Assembly (NCBI GenBank): GCA_039545275.1 | Contig: BCHS01000004.1 | Coordinates: 366,123 to 430,122, forward strand | Origin: Pseudomicrostroma phylloplanum | Taxonomy: Eukaryota; Basidiomycota; Exobasidiomycetes; Microstromatales | Direction of reading: 5' to 3' | Length of the DNA stretch: 64,000 nt | In this document: positions 32,301 through 43,253 of the stretch, one piece after another | Layout of the letters: each line of letters starts with the position of its first letter | How positions within the stretch are numbered: position 1 is the first letter of the stretch | Notes under the pieces: model-generated | Told to the model about the DNA's origin: nothing | What the model saw: the letters and a program-made list of their open reading frames with translations, nothing else | Database searches by the model: none | Position numbers and translations under genes: made by a program

Positions 32301-32722
32301 TCATCCTCACGCTGGTCCTCTTCTCCCTAGCCGCCTCCTCGATCGTCTTCTTCATCTCCGTCTCGATCAGGGACACGGGTGTGGCGAATCTAGTGGGAAC
32401 ACTCACGATGCTCATCTCCCTGCTGTTTGCGGGTCTGTTGATCAACAGGGACAAGATTCCCATGGGTCTACGCTGGCTGCTATACATCTCCCCCTTCCAC
32501 GCATCCTACGAGGCACTACTGGTGAATGAGCTCAGGTCGCTCAGCCTCGTGGAGCGCAAGTTTGGAGTGGACCTAGATGTGCCAGCCGCGACGCTCCTGT
32601 CGTCTTTTGGGTTCGATAGTCAGGCGTACTGGCAGGATCAGCTCATCCTTACCGCCATCTTCCTCATCTCGACGGCCATGTCCCTCTTCTGGCTCGTGTG
32701 CTATGTCAAGGAAAGGCGATGA
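29351..32722 (+). CDS. ADP1: ABCG (White-family) transporter, Adp1-like
   Basis: Join 29351-29926, 30099-30771, 30846-32722, 1041 aa. It starts with a signal peptide (HTVSLLGLVAIYATLAVFAA), then a Cys-rich extracellular region with EGF-like spacing (CNCDDGW-like segments such as CSCDDGWDGLNC), a membrane helix (IFWVVISAIGAVVFVLLIAA), a nucleotide-binding domain (Walker A GSSGAGKTT cut by the last intron, signature SGGEKRRVSIA, Walker B VLFLDEATSGLDS, H-loop SLHQPSS) and a C-terminal six-helix transmembrane domain. This is the layout of yeast Adp1, a half-size ABC transporter with unknown substrate. The first intron contains an assembly gap. The linker after the NBD is Ser/Thr/Glu-rich. Coupling residues are intact, so it should be active. 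Confidence 0.92.
30006..30080. other. Assembly gap (75 N) in poly-C tract of ADP1 intron
   Basis: A run of N flanked on both sides by C homopolymers, inside the first ADP1 intron (29927-30098). The protein frame is continuous across the intron, so no coding sequence seems lost. The true length is unknown. Confidence 0.9.
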
Positions 32723-32935
32723 GGAGTGAACGAACGTGACTGCTTGTCGTCACTGAACATCGATAGAACAGATTACGAAAAAACCACAATTTGAGACTTT
32801 CTTGTACATTCTGATTGCGAACTTGAAGAATATGGACATTGCCCCTCCATTACGCCTCCATGTGTGTCTCTCTCTCTCTCTCGCTGTGATGTGGTATACC
32901 GGTACAATAGTTGATTCGCGAGTCGCCGTATCGTC

Positions 32936-34124
32936 TCAAGCAGCAGTCGCAGTGGGAGCCTTGGAGCCAGTGCCTTCGCTGCCGGTCTTGGCAGCCGCGG
33001 CCGCGGCAGCTGCCTTCTTCTTCTTCTTTGCCATAGCTAGAGTGACGAAGTACGACGCAATGACGAAAGGCGATGGTCAGTACGAAACTCTTCTCGAGCT
33101 GCATTTCATTCACAGCGCCCCGTGCGACGCTCCAGACTCACCGATGGCGACGGCACTCTTGGCCTTATCGACTGCCTCGCGAGACTCTTCAATGTACTTT
33201 GTATCCACCTCAAATCTCTCCCTCTTCGCTCCACTGCCTCCGGCTACTCCACTGCCCTGCGCCTCTCTCCCTCGTACAGGAACCACGTTGCTAGGTCCGG
33301 CACCTCCGTCGTCTTCGCCCGCGCCGAGATCACCGCCGGCATCGTCGAGCTTGTTGGCTGCTTCCTCGAAGTCCTTTGCACTGCGTGGCTTGCGGCCGAG
33401 CATCTTCTCCAGCTTGGCGTACTTCTCGGCTTGCGCTTTGGACATGGCCGCTTCGCGGGCGGGGGCTTCGGCGAGGTAGGCCGCGAGGCTGTGGGAGCAG
33501 AGGTGAGGGGTTTGGGTCAGTACGGGCCCTCGGGTGTTTGGAAGAGATTGTGTTACTACTCACGCTTTCGCCTCCTTGACGGTGCTCAATCGTCTCCCAT
33601 TCAGATCACGGCAGGAGTCATTATTCTCCTCTCCCTTTCGAGCGCTCATCTTGCCACCCTGAGCACGCAGCATCGACCCAAATCCTCCCTTGCCGCCCAG
33701 TATCGCCAGTCTGATCTCCAGCTCCACAAAAGAGCGGGGTTCCCCTGGTCTCGTCAGATCTGCGAGAGTTGAAGAGAAGGAGAAAGGATGACCACCTGGG
33801 GTGGTGAGGCGGAGAAGGGAGGCGCTCTCCCCGTGGAGGTTGAGGTGGCTGACGACGGAGGCGAGGATCTCATCTGCGGTGAGAGTGATGGGGAGGTGGA
33901 GTGAGAGGGTGTTGCGAAGAGGAGCCATCGTCTTCATCAAGACGGATACACTGGGTCGTAGGGGGAGTGCTTTCGTGAGTCAGTACAGCATCCATTGGTG
34001 GGCGGAAGGAGGCTTGTGCTGATACTCACCGCTGAACATCGCGAGCTGACTGGGTAGCAGGCGCTGGTGCGAAGCCCTTGGAGCCGCTGGAGATGGGAAT
34101 CGATCGCTGAAGTACGGCAGCCAT
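32936..34124 (-). CDS. SDE2: Sde2-family replication/splicing factor with ubiquitin-like N-domain
   Basis: Join (minus) 34124-34030, 33950-33564, 33488-33142, 33036-32936, 309 aa. The hallmark [17 protein letters not shown] with [11 protein letters not shown] is present; in fission yeast and human the ubiquitin-like fold is cleaved after GG of GGKGG to activate the protein. The upstream fold here runs from about [20 protein letters not shown] to [10 protein letters not shown]. After the cleavage site comes a helical segment ([19 protein letters not shown] then [15 protein letters not shown]), a Gly/Asp-rich linker and the charged end [14 protein letters not shown]. Splice ends are all GTGAGT and each join keeps phase. 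About 30 residues precede the fold, unusual for the family; a start at the ATG 33937 is the alternative. Confidence 0.85.
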
Positions 34125-34372
34125 GGTCGTGGACGATATGATACTGGAGTTGAGAAGGCCTGGCGTAAGACAGGAAGTTGATCGCGATGGTTGTGAGTGA
34201 TGAATGGAGGCAATGCTCGCACCACCGGATGAATCCCGTTTGGTTCCGCTCCGTTCCGTCCCCCTGCTGCAGCCTCCTTCTCTTTCCGCTTCGCCGCCAA
34301 TATTTCTCTGGTGCTCCTCGAGGTCGTTGGTCCACCCAATCCATCGAAGAGGCAGGCAAGCAAGCAGGCGAA

Positions 34373-35310
34373 ATGTCCTTCGCGAGATCAGCAACACTCG
34401 GCTCTACGGCATCGTCTCGGTCCGTGTTTGTTCGCTTGCCGCGCACCTATCCGCGGACCATCCTGCACACGCTCGCCGTCATATCGCACGTAGCGAGAGA
34501 GGCAGCTGAGGTGCAACGTCCATCGATTCACTCGGTAGAGGACGCACCTCCTCCTCTTAGGGTAGAGCAGGCCGACTTTGCAAGGGTGGGTAGACTGGAC
34601 CAGCATGACACGATACACAATAACCCAGCGCTCTGATCTCCTCCTTCCCTTGGCTCTCCACCCACTGCAGGATCCCTGGCAACGCGCCCTCCTCAACTAC
34701 GGCTTCATCCAATTCGCCTCTACCTCCCAAGCTCAAGCCGCCCTCAATCTCCCTCACGGCAAGCACGAAGTCTCTCTACCACCCATCTCCCCCACCTCTT
34801 CCTCCTTTATCGCTCCCGCCTTTGTCCCGCATGGGACAAAGAAGCCAGAGGGACCTCTGGATAGAGTGCTGCGCAAGTCTGCGCCCGAGGAGAGCCTGAG
34901 GCGGGAGGAGGAGGGAGAAATTGAGTATGCAGGACTGAGGGATGTGGCGCCTTATCTGGGACTGAAGCTGCCGCCGTCGATACTCGGACAGGCAGACGAC
35001 AGGACGGGAGAGGAACTGCTACCGAGCAACTTTGCTCAGATTGAGATTAAGAGGAGGGAGAGGAGTAATGGTGCGTTGTTGCTCGAGATAAGTGGAAAGA
35101 CGCAATGATCCTAGAAGCTGACCTCTGGACATTCCCTCTCAATCCTTCTCTCCTTCCCTTCTGACAGCTTCGAGTAATGAAGGCAGGCGGGACATGTATG
35201 GCGCCAGTCGCCGCTACAAGGAAGCCTTCAAGGCTTGGGAGGGCTTCTCACAATTCAGGCGCCGGTTGAAGGACCAGTCAGACAAGGGCCAGAGTGACAA
35301 AGCTGAATAG
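34373..35310 (+). CDS. Unknown protein with RRM-like core
   Basis: Join 34373-34585, 34671-35070, 35168-35310, 251 aa. I do not recognise the family. The core has VFVRLP and, after the first intron, NYGFIQFASTSQAQAAL, which resemble the RNP2 and RNP1 strands plus helix 2 of an RNA-recognition motif; the spacing of about 65 residues is longer than usual. The N-terminus (SFARSATLGSTASSRS) is basic and Ser-rich like a mitochondrial presequence. The rest is charged (EIEYAGLRDVAPYLGLKLPP; EIKRRERSNASSN) and ends in a Lys/Arg/Gln helix. The first donor is GTGGGT and the second GTGCGT, both fitting the GTRNGT rule. It is head to head with SDE2 (248 bp). An RNA-binding role is only a suggestion. Confidence 0.6.
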
Positions 35311-35382
35311 TGAGCGGCTCCCGGCGGCAGCAAATTGTATTCTAGACTGAGTAATGTATACCACGCGCTCGATGACTGCTTC

Positions 35383-36824
35383 TCACGGGTCGTCCTTCCA
35401 CCAACCGGGAGCAGCTTCTTGCCTCTTCTTGTTCGCTGGCCGTCCTGATGTTGCTGCTGCTGACGAGGACGAGGAGCTTGTCCCACGAGCCCGCTTCTTC
35501 ATCGTCTGCTCGATCTTCTCTCCTTCCTTTGCCGCGCTAGAAGAGAGACCAGGCTGAGTCCCTTGGCCCGCCCCTACTCTGTCATCCCACTCTGCGCTCA
35601 CCTCCGCCTTGCTCTTCCTCTGCTTGCCTTTCCCTCCCTCTTTGAGACTCCTTTCCCACCCGTCCTTCTGTGTCCGGAAGATAGCCATGGTGGTTCTGGC
35701 GTCCTCGACCGAGGAATGCTCTTCGCCCGCCTTCTGGATCTCGATGCCTAGCACGAGCTTGGCGAGCTTCCTCAGACCGGGAAATTTCGTCTGAGCTAGG
35801 GTCCTGAGGGGCTGGTAGGTAGACGTGTCCCTGATCAGGGGCCGAGGATGTGAGAGGAGCAGCGCTTTCAGGTCATTCTGGATAGCGTGACCGACCAAGA
35901 CTCTGCCTTTGACCAGTGCAGCTACTTCAGCCTGGACTTCTTTGAACGAGGGAGCTCCTTGGAGATCTTTAGCTCGGACTCCCGAGACCCAGGTACGATA
36001 GTCCGTCACCTTCTCCATCGGCTTGACGAAGCGGTCCATTAGTACATGGCCGTGCCAATTGACGATGGAGACCCGAGCCAAGACTGATTCAGAGCCCTTT
36101 TCGCCGACACCGACCATCTCGCAATCGATTGCGATGAATTGACCGGGTCTGAACCGAGTCAGGAGCGAAAATATGTCAGCGCCCTCTCCTATGACAGACA
36201 ACTTCAGCTCTCCTCCAGGACTCACTCCTTCTTCGCCTGCGAATCACCTCCCCAATGACCTCCCAATATGATCTGCTTCTTTCTCCGCTCCTCTTCCACC
36301 GTCCCAGGCGAGTTGATCCAAGTGGTCCGTCCTCCCTCCTGTCCGGGGCTCGTACTGAATCCCTTGACCAATGCGAGGTCTTCCGGTGAGAGGTCCTCTG
36401 CGAACCATGGTAGTGGGGAAGCTGAGCCAGAGCCAGAGCCAGCGTCTGCTGCTCCGTCGAGGGCGCGAGCTTTGCCCTTGATGCTGATGCCAGAGGAGCC
36501 TGAGCCATTCACTACGCCTCCAACGCCTTGGTATCCGTGTGAAGCGCCTGAAGCTCGACCTTCATGAGGACCCCTCTTGTCGAAGCTCTTCCTTCTCTTC
36601 GGCGGAGATGTGTTGGAAGTTGTGGTATCGAGAGTCTAACATACGCAATGAAGGAGGGAGGGGGAACGGGACGAGGTGTCAGATATGGCCGGGAGAATTG
36701 CCGGGAGGTGCCGGATGTGCTTACTGACCTTCTTTAGCGCCTTCCAATTGCCTCCTGGTTTGACGGAGCGGGGCGAGCCCTGTCTACTAGATCCGACTGC
36801 TGCTGTGGGCGAATGTCCGTCCAT
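35383..36824 (-). CDS. REX4: RNA exonuclease 4 (3'-5' DEDDh exonuclease)
   Basis: Join (minus) 36824-36729, 36635-36226, 36148-35383, 423 aa. Rex4 acts in ribosomal RNA processing. The exonuclease fold shows Exo[13 protein letters not shown] (catalytic D and E), Exo[21 protein letters not shown] (D) and Exo[17 protein letters not shown] (H and D), the expected DEDDh order, with [10 protein letters not shown] reconstructed exactly across the last intron. The N-terminal NWKALKK and the basic [12 protein letters not shown] suit a nuclear or nucleolar signal. The C-terminus is Ser/Ala-rich, ending in [11 protein letters not shown]. Introns are 93 and 77 nt. All catalytic residues I can identify are in place, so it should be active. 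Confidence 0.92.
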
Positions 36825-37090
36825 ACCTTATACCTCTCGTTCGAGATGGAGTGGAGCTTGGGTGATAGGAAGGACCACCAACGTCGGCAAGTCCACAAGT
36901 CCACTTGGGTCGCTGTTTCCGAGCCAAATTTTTCGCGCAGAGGTGCTGCCCCGCGTCGGCTCGAGTCTCAGCTTCCTCCTTCCGTGTGTGAAGGGAGCAT
37001 CAATCAGCAGCACCTTGACACTTCTTCCTGCCATCGTCAGCTAATCTACTCATCTCCTTGCTCGTCCCGTCCTCCGCATCTGATACCCTA

Positions 37091-38029
37091 ATGGCGAGCC
37101 ACGCTTCCTCTTCGAAGTGGCTGGTAGGCTCAACGCTGAACCTCGTCTCGCCTTTGCGTCGGCCTATCGCTGCTGGTGGTCGTATGCAGGCCAGATTTGC
37201 AAGCACGACACCTGCGAGAGCACCACCTCCAGCTCGTCCCTCACCCACGGGAGGCCCCAAGGCCAGTAGTCCGCGGGCTGCCCCAGCTACCCCACGCTCT
37301 CCTGCTTCGCCTTCACCCAATGGCTCACAGCCGCTAGTACTATACGAAGGTCCGCCTCAGCAGCGACCCGCCGTATCCTGGTTCCTCTTCGGCTCATTCT
37401 CCGCCATTGGCCTGATCACCGGATACAACGTCTCGCAGCACCTCGCCTGGCCCCTCTGGTCTCGCACAGAAGCCGAGCTGGTAGAGCCCCGCAAGCGATA
37501 CGTGGCTGGTCTCCTGGTAGCCAGCATGTCCCTTGCTACCGCCTCGCTGTTCAAGTACGTGGCGAGCAAGAGCATCACACGCATCACCCTCTTTGAGCCT
37601 CAGGGAAGTGCGCCAATGCTGAAGATTCTCACGGCTACGCGGCCCATCTTCCCTCGCGGGTTCTTCCGCAGGGCTGTAAGGCCTTATATCTCAGAGGGTC
37701 ACAGTCAGAGGGAGTTTACTGCCCCACTGGAGAATGTTCTGAGGAGGCACGGGAGCGCAGTGGCCCAGGGTTGGGTCAATGAGCGGACAGGTGGGGTGGA
37801 AAGGAGGTCCATCACAATAGACATTGGAGGAGACGCGTACCTCCTCGAAGGCTCCGGAGCGAACCAACCCGTACGGGAAGGGATGTCTCGGGTGGGATAT
37901 GCTATCACACACTTCACCTGGAGGTTCATCCGAGGCAGCCCTTCTGCTCCTTACTTTTGGTCAAGGCAGGCCTTCGATGAGCTCATACCTCAGGTTTCAG
38001 TCGAGGCTAGAACGAAGAAAGCAAAGTGA
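37091..38029 (+). CDS. TMEM223-like mitochondrial membrane protein
   Basis: One exon, 313 aa. The TMEM223 family works in mitochondria, in human in assembly of respiratory complexes. The N-terminus (Ser/Arg-rich, then PLRRPIAAGGRMQARFASTT) is a strong presequence, followed by a Pro/Ser linker. The family pattern LYEGPPQQRPAVSWFLFGSF is clear, with two hydrophobic helices: WFLFGSFSAIGLITGYNV and YVAGLLVASMSLATASLFKYV, ahead of a soluble C-terminal domain (ITRITLFEPQGSAPMLKI; HFTWRFIRGSPSAPYFW). Divergent from REX4 with 266 bp between start codons. The exact function in fungi is not established. Confidence 0.7.
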   Translation: MASHASSSKWLVGSTLNLVSPLRRPIAAGGRMQARFASTTPARAPPPARPSPTGGPKASSPRAAPATPRSPASPSPNGSQPLVLYEGPPQQRPAVSWFLFGSFSAIGLITGYNVSQHLAWPLWSRTEAELVEPRKRYVAGLLVASMSLATASLFKYVASKSITRITLFEPQGSAPMLKILTATRPIFPRGFFRRAVRPYISEGHSQREFTAPLENVLRRHGSAVAQGWVNERTGGVERRSITIDIGGDAYLLEGSGANQPVREGMSRVGYAITHFTWRFIRGSPSAPYFWSRQAFDELIPQVSVEARTKKAK

Positions 38030-38062
38030 CAAAGGAAAACAGCAAGAATAGGCAATACTAGG

Positions 38063-39534
38063 CTAGGATGATCTGGGATCGGGTATCGGCTTCTTGGCCG
38101 CCAGCGCTTTGGCCAAGATAGCATCGGCTTGCTGAGGGTTGAGGAAAGAAGTGATCGGTGCCATCAAGAATGTAAAATTAGTCATTGGTTAATCAGGAAC
38201 AGCGTCAGCAGGTATTCTCAGAGCTCACCTTCAGCATCTGAGATGGGCGAAAGGGAAGAGACATCTCGAGGCTTTAGTTATTGCTCGCAATGGCGACTCA
38301 TCATACGACTACTGTCACGGAGAGGCTGCTCACCGGTGCATCGATCATCAATGTCTGCTCGCCTACAGTCACTCCCACTGCGCCTCGGTGGCCCTTGACT
38401 GCTTCTTCGTAGGCGGCCTTGATCTTGACGGCTCGCAATATGGCTTTGGATGGGAGAGGCGTGAGCAGTGTCAGTGACTGCAGATCATGGAAGCTCTCGA
38501 AGCCTCTCATTGTGGCATACCTTCGTCTGAGGGCGAAAAGACGTCGTGTATAGCAGCCAATTGAGCGGGGTGGATCTGTGAGGTAGGAACAAGAGGAGGG
38601 GATAAGAGGCGTATTCAGCGCGTGCGGCAACTGCACAGCTCTCCCTGCTGTAGAGGTCCCCACTCACCGCCTGTTTGCCATCATAGCCGATTTCTTCACC
38701 ATCTCTGCACTCCTCGCGAAGGTATTCGTCGTCCTTGTAATCAATGCACACCATATCAATTGCCCCCAGGCCGCCATACGCCTTTGCGATCAGTGCCATC
38801 TGTTGCCGTGGGAAGAGGAGCTCTCTCCTGCTCCTAGTCCTTGTGATTCCAGCAGTATGACAAAAGTCCTCCGAGGCAAAGAGGAGCGAAGTCACGCCGG
38901 CAGAGGAGACGCCTGCAGTCCTTTTGACAGTGTCGAGGATGGTGGGCATGCGGAAGAGACTTGCGGGGCTCTCTACGGAGAGGACGAGGGAGAGGGGAGG
39001 TGCCTCCTTGGGACGAAGCTGCTGCGCCCGACTGATGACAAAGAGGACGTCCTCCTCGCTCTCCACCTTGGGGAGGAGTACACACTCCAGCTGCTCCAAT
39101 GGCAGGAGAAGCTCAAGGTCGTCACCCGCTAGCGAACCGCCTCCCGACGGCGGGTTGATCCGCACGGCCATCTCCGCCCGTCCGCTGCTGGTGCCCTCTG
39201 TGGGGCGAGCCAAGGCATTGAGCTTGTGGTAGACTGCCTCTCTCGCCCTGCCCTTTTGGTGATCCGCTACGGAATCCTCTAGATCAAGAACGATTGTGTC
39301 TGCCCCTGCCGAGTCTGACTTGCGCAGCATCTTCTCACTCGAGCCCGGCACGTAGAGGAGGCTTCGACGTGGCTTCGAGAGGGTCGGGGTAGGCGCAGCG
39401 GTGGAGTATCTGAGCGCAGAGCTGGAGAAGTTGCGCGGCGACTGTGATGCGGTGGTAGGCCTTGCGGCGCGAACTATGCCCATACTCATAGTATGTCTGC
39501 CGATGAGGCCCATGGGCTTCGTTGTCAATGTCAT
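38063..39534 (-). CDS. CLYBL-like citrate lyase beta / malyl-CoA-type lyase, mitochondrial
   Basis: Join (minus) 39534-38668, 38575-38521, 38443-38334, 38237-38229, 38131-38063, 369 aa. The HpcH/HpaI-type aldolase fold family includes mitochondrial CLYBL, which acts on citramalyl-CoA/malyl-CoA. Motifs: RSLLYVPGSSEKMLRKS, DTIVLDLEDSVA (metal site), VRINPP, LLPKVES, LVLSVESP, LLFASEDF and DMVCIDYKD, then after the intron IHPAQLAAIHDVFSPSDE. The N-terminus (TTKPMGLIGRHTMSMGIVRA) is Ser/Arg-rich, consistent with a presequence. The fourth coding exon is only 9 nt (ATG CTG AAG), giving DAPMLKQADAILAKA, the conserved family order. Alternative start ATGs are 39513 and nearby. The splice model is strongly supported by phase and conservation. 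Confidence 0.85.
38229..38237 (-). other. 9-nt microexon of CLYBL-like gene
   Basis: Exon ATGCTGAAG (Met-Leu-Lys), bounded by CATCTCAG upstream and GTGAGC downstream, flanked by introns of 96 and 97 nt, all phase 0. Without it the protein would lack three conserved positions between DAP and QAD. Confidence 0.75.
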
Positions 39535-39766
39535 CGTGACCACTTACGAGGCAGGAAGCAGCAAGGTGGCACCGTCAAGGCGGCAGTGAAGCGGAAAGGC
39601 GGCCTGCCTGCCTGCAATGACGGCGGCGCGTCGCGGGTGGAGGCATCGACTCGAGCCCAGGCGGAGGAAGTTGACAATCGGAAGATCCAGACTCAAAGGC
39701 ACGGAAAGGAGAGACAAGCAGTGGACCCTGACTAACCTTGATACCTCACCTCTCAACACTGTCAGC

Positions 39767-40983
39767 ATGGACTACTCCACCGTCGTAGCGGGCGCATTGG
39801 CGGCATTGTCTGTGGATCTCCTCATCTTCCCACTTGACAGCATAAAGGTAAGTTTACCCTGTGGTGCTGCTAAAGCGTGCGCCATCAAACCTCGACCTGA
39901 CCGCTCACTGCCTCCACCTCCTCTCCCTCTCAGACCCGCCTGCAAGTACCAGACGTAGCACAGCGCTTTCCCACCCGGGCCGCCCTCTTCACCGGTCTCT
40001 ATCACGGTGTCGGTCCAGTAGTGATCGCCACTCTCCCCGCCGCAGCCATCTTCTTTACCGCCTACGAGTCTGCCAAGTCTTCCCTCGCACCCCACCTGCC
40101 TGCCGGACCGGCGGTGCATCTCGCTGCTAGTGGACTGGCTGAACTGGCTGCGTGTGCTGTGCTGACGCCTGCGGAGATTATCAAGCAGAGGGCACAGGTG
40201 AGACCGAATGATCCTCCGGCGACTAAAGCTGGAGCTGGATCCGGGTCGGGGCAGGGGGCGAAGGGGGGTGCTGCAGCAGTCAAGGACAGCGTCGTAAAGT
40301 CGCAGAAGGACATGATGAGGACGGCGCAAGAAGGAGCCAAACAGGTGGCCAGCGCCGCTTCGGCTTCTACCTCTTCTTCATCTTCTCTCGGCCGGACCTT
40401 CGTACGAGGCTATCTCGCCCTGGCAGGTCGGAACCTCCCCTTTACAGCGATGCAGTTCCCCCTCTACGAGCACTTCCGGCAAGACTTCTCCCGGCGGTGG
40501 GACGTCAAGCTCGGCAGCGATACAGACAGCGGCGAGGTGCTGCTGGAGGACAGTGCCAGCTCTGATTCTTCAGCGCGACGCAAGTCTTCAGCAGCAGCAT
40601 CGTCTTCCTCATCGTCGACAGGTGCAGGCTCGAAGACTGTGCGCCAGGAGATTGTCAATCCGGGACTCGTAGCCGCCTCTTCCGCCTCTCTAGCAGGGTC
40701 CATCGCCGCACTCCTCTCCACTCCCATCGACAATGCCAAGACTCGCATCATGGTAGCTGCCGACTCTACAGACTCGCGCACATCCCAAATGGGGACGATT
40801 AAGACCATGGCCAACATCTATACCAAGGAGGGCTTCAGAAGTCTTTGGAAGGGAGGAGCATTGAGGAGTGCTTGGACTGCACTGGGAGCTGGAATCTACT
40901 TGGGAAGTTACGAGAGCGGGAGACTTTGGTGGAAGAGGAGACAGAGAGGAATTGAGGATGCTCAGACGCAGGCGTCCCGATGA
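39767..40983 (+). CDS. Mitochondrial S-adenosylmethionine carrier (SLC25A26-like)
   Basis: Join 39767-39847, 39934-40983, 376 aa, versus about 270-300 in the family. The three carrier signatures are present: FPLDSIK|TR (cut by the intron), TPAEIIKQR and TPIDNAKTR. The N-terminus VVAGALAALSVDLLIFPLDSIKT is the typical SAM-carrier helix 1 (yeast Pet8-like), which brings SAM into the matrix in exchange for S-adenosylhomocysteine. The excess length is in two disordered insertions: a Gly/Ala/Lys-rich one after the second signature (about residues 123-175) and an Asp/Ser-rich one before the third repeat (around 202-245). The reading frame is intact. Start ATG follows closely on the divergent CLYBL-like gene (232 bp apart). 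Assignment to the SAM subtype is by motif recall. Confidence 0.8.
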
Positions 40984-41086
40984 GTCGTGAGCCAGAATAG
41001 ACAGATGAGGTCAAGCACGTTGCATTGTATTATCTATTGTTCGTTTGCAATCCTCTAGAATAGAGCACAAAAAAGTCTAGACCCGC

Positions 41087-42963
41087 TCACTGGCAGAGCT
41101 CCACAAACCCATCAGCCAGCACCTCGAGCTCACGTCTCAACGCCTCCATCTTCTCATCGTACTGCTCCCCTTCCTTGAGCGTCTCTATGCGACTCTCGCA
41201 GTAGATCTTAACCTTTGGCTCGGTACCCGACGGGCGAATGATGATCCTCGGAAGTGTCAGCTCGACCTCCTCCTTCGACAGAGCCTCGTCGGCCTTCTGT
41301 CCAATGTAGAAGCGGATGACGTCGTTCTTCGGGATGCCTCCATCAGACTTGGAGGCGTCGTAAGGAGGATGGGTGAGGAGGTCGTCTACCAGCACGATTT
41401 GCTGGCCAGCTAGCGTTGAAGGCAGATTCGCCCGCAATTTCTTCATAATGGCTGAGCCGCTTGCTCCTGGTGCTAGTCGAATGGTGCGGGGAAAGGTGAC
41501 CGAGAGGCCGGCTCTGCGGTGGATCTCCTCCAAGCGGGTCCACAGCGTCTGGCTACCCGCTGCGTGCAGATCTGCCGCCAGGAGAGAGAGGAGGAGGAGG
41601 GCCGACAGACCGTCCTTGTCCCAGACGAGCGGAGAGACCATGTAACCCAGTGCCTCCTCGTAAGCAAAGAGGAAGTTTTGACCTTGCTCCACTGTCAGCC
41701 TCCTGGCTTCGCCTCCGAGCCATTTGAAGCCAGTCAGGGTCTCGCGATGCTTAGAACCATCCAGCTGGGCCAGTCGTGCAAGCATACGGCTTGACACGAT
41801 GGTGCTCAGGCTCCAATTGGTTGCCTTGTCGTCCCTTGCTCTGCGCATCAGCTCGTCACCGAGGATGGTACCGATTTGATCGCCAGTCAGCTGCTTGATC
41901 TCCCCGTCCTTGGTGCGTGCAGACACTGACAGGCGGTCAGCATCTGGATCATTTGCAATGGCAATGTGAGCCTCCTTCTCGTCAGCCAGAGCATGCACTA
42001 GATCCATCGCACCTTCCTCCTCGGGATTGGGGAACTTGACAGTGCTAAAGTCTGGATCTGGGGAACGTTGCTCCGGTACTGTCCATGTGTTTGAGAATCC
42101 CGCAGATTTGAAGAGCAGCTCAGCGATCGGGGCACCAACGCCGTGGAGAGGGGTATATGCGATGCGCAGGTCGGCTCTTTGTTTGAGCTGATCAGAAGAG
42201 GCAGAAGACGCAGCGGCCGAAAAGTACTCGAGAAGCTCGTCGGTATAGGTCTGGAACATGCTCGTAGTGAGGTAGGAGAGTAGACCCTTCTGCTCGGCTT
42301 CCTGGAGCGAGAGGCAATCAGGCGCCGTGCTACTGGCAGCCACCTCGCTGATTTGGGCTGCGATCTGGCCATCCACAGGGGTATTGATTTGGGTTCCGCC
42401 AGCTTGATAGACTTTGTAGCCATTGTACTGGGGTGGATTGTGGCTGGCTGTGATTACAATACCTGCAGCCGTTCCGAGCTTCTTCACAGCAAAGGCTCCG
42501 AGGGGGGTAGGAGCTACACCCTCATAGAGGCGGACTGGAATGCCCTGTGCCGCTAGTACGCCTGCAGCATCTGCGGCAAAGTCTTTGCTTCCATGGCGAC
42601 CATCATAGGCTATCACTACACTGGGCTCCTTGGAAGAGGGTCGCTTGTCTAGTAGGAATCGACCCAGGCCTGCGGTTGCTTCCCTGATCAGAAGGCGCTG
42701 ATAGAAGGTAAAGAGAGGTGTTTGAGCATGTAAGACTGTATCGTGCCCAACCTTTCCTCACTCACGTTCATGTTGCCAGGTCCCACACCAAGTAGCCCTC
42801 TCAATCCAGCTGTACCAAAGGCTAGCCTCTCGCCGAAGGCCTGTTGCAGTGCGGCTTCGTCCTCATCTTTGAGGAAGCCTTTCAGCTGTTTGGCCGTAGT
42901 CTGATCGGGATCTTTGTCGATCCACTGTTGGGCCTGGGTTGACAGCTCAGGCGACAGCGGCAT
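41087..42963 (-). CDS. Phosphoglucomutase/phosphopentomutase (PGM2/PGM3 type)
   Basis: Join (minus) 42963-42766, 42697-41087, 602 aa, full length for eukaryotic PGM2/yeast Pgm3 enzymes, which interconvert hexose- or pentose-1- and -5/6-phosphates. All four sites of the alpha-D-phosphohexomutase fold are there: FGTAGLRG (start), the phosphoserine loop TASHNPPQYNGYK, the Mg2+ loop DPDADRLSV, the sugar-binding loop FAYEEALGYMV and the phosphate-binding RPSGTEPKVK. The single intron (42698-42765, 68 nt) breaks GNMN|RLLI in phase 0. No presequence, so the product should be cytosolic. The distinction between phosphoglucomutase and phosphopentomutase cannot be settled from sequence alone. Confidence 0.9.
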
Positions 42964-43253
42964 AGTAACAAGAGCGTTCGAATATCTGCGGCAATGATAC
43001 GAGGTGAGGAAGTGGGGACAGTCTATGTGTCCTGGAAGCGTGAGCCAGGCAGGAAGAATCTCGACGGAGTGCCCGGGCCACCACGGCCAAAGCGGGGTGC
43101 AGGCGGGGCAGTGGCACTGGTGCTTCCTTCCTTCGCCTCCACAGCATACATTGTCCTCCTCGTCGGCCTTACGACATGTTCCACCTTTGAGCCACTCCTT
43201 CATCTGGCCTTAGCATCGTCAGAGTCAGGCCTTAGGTCGTCGTCGTCGTCATC

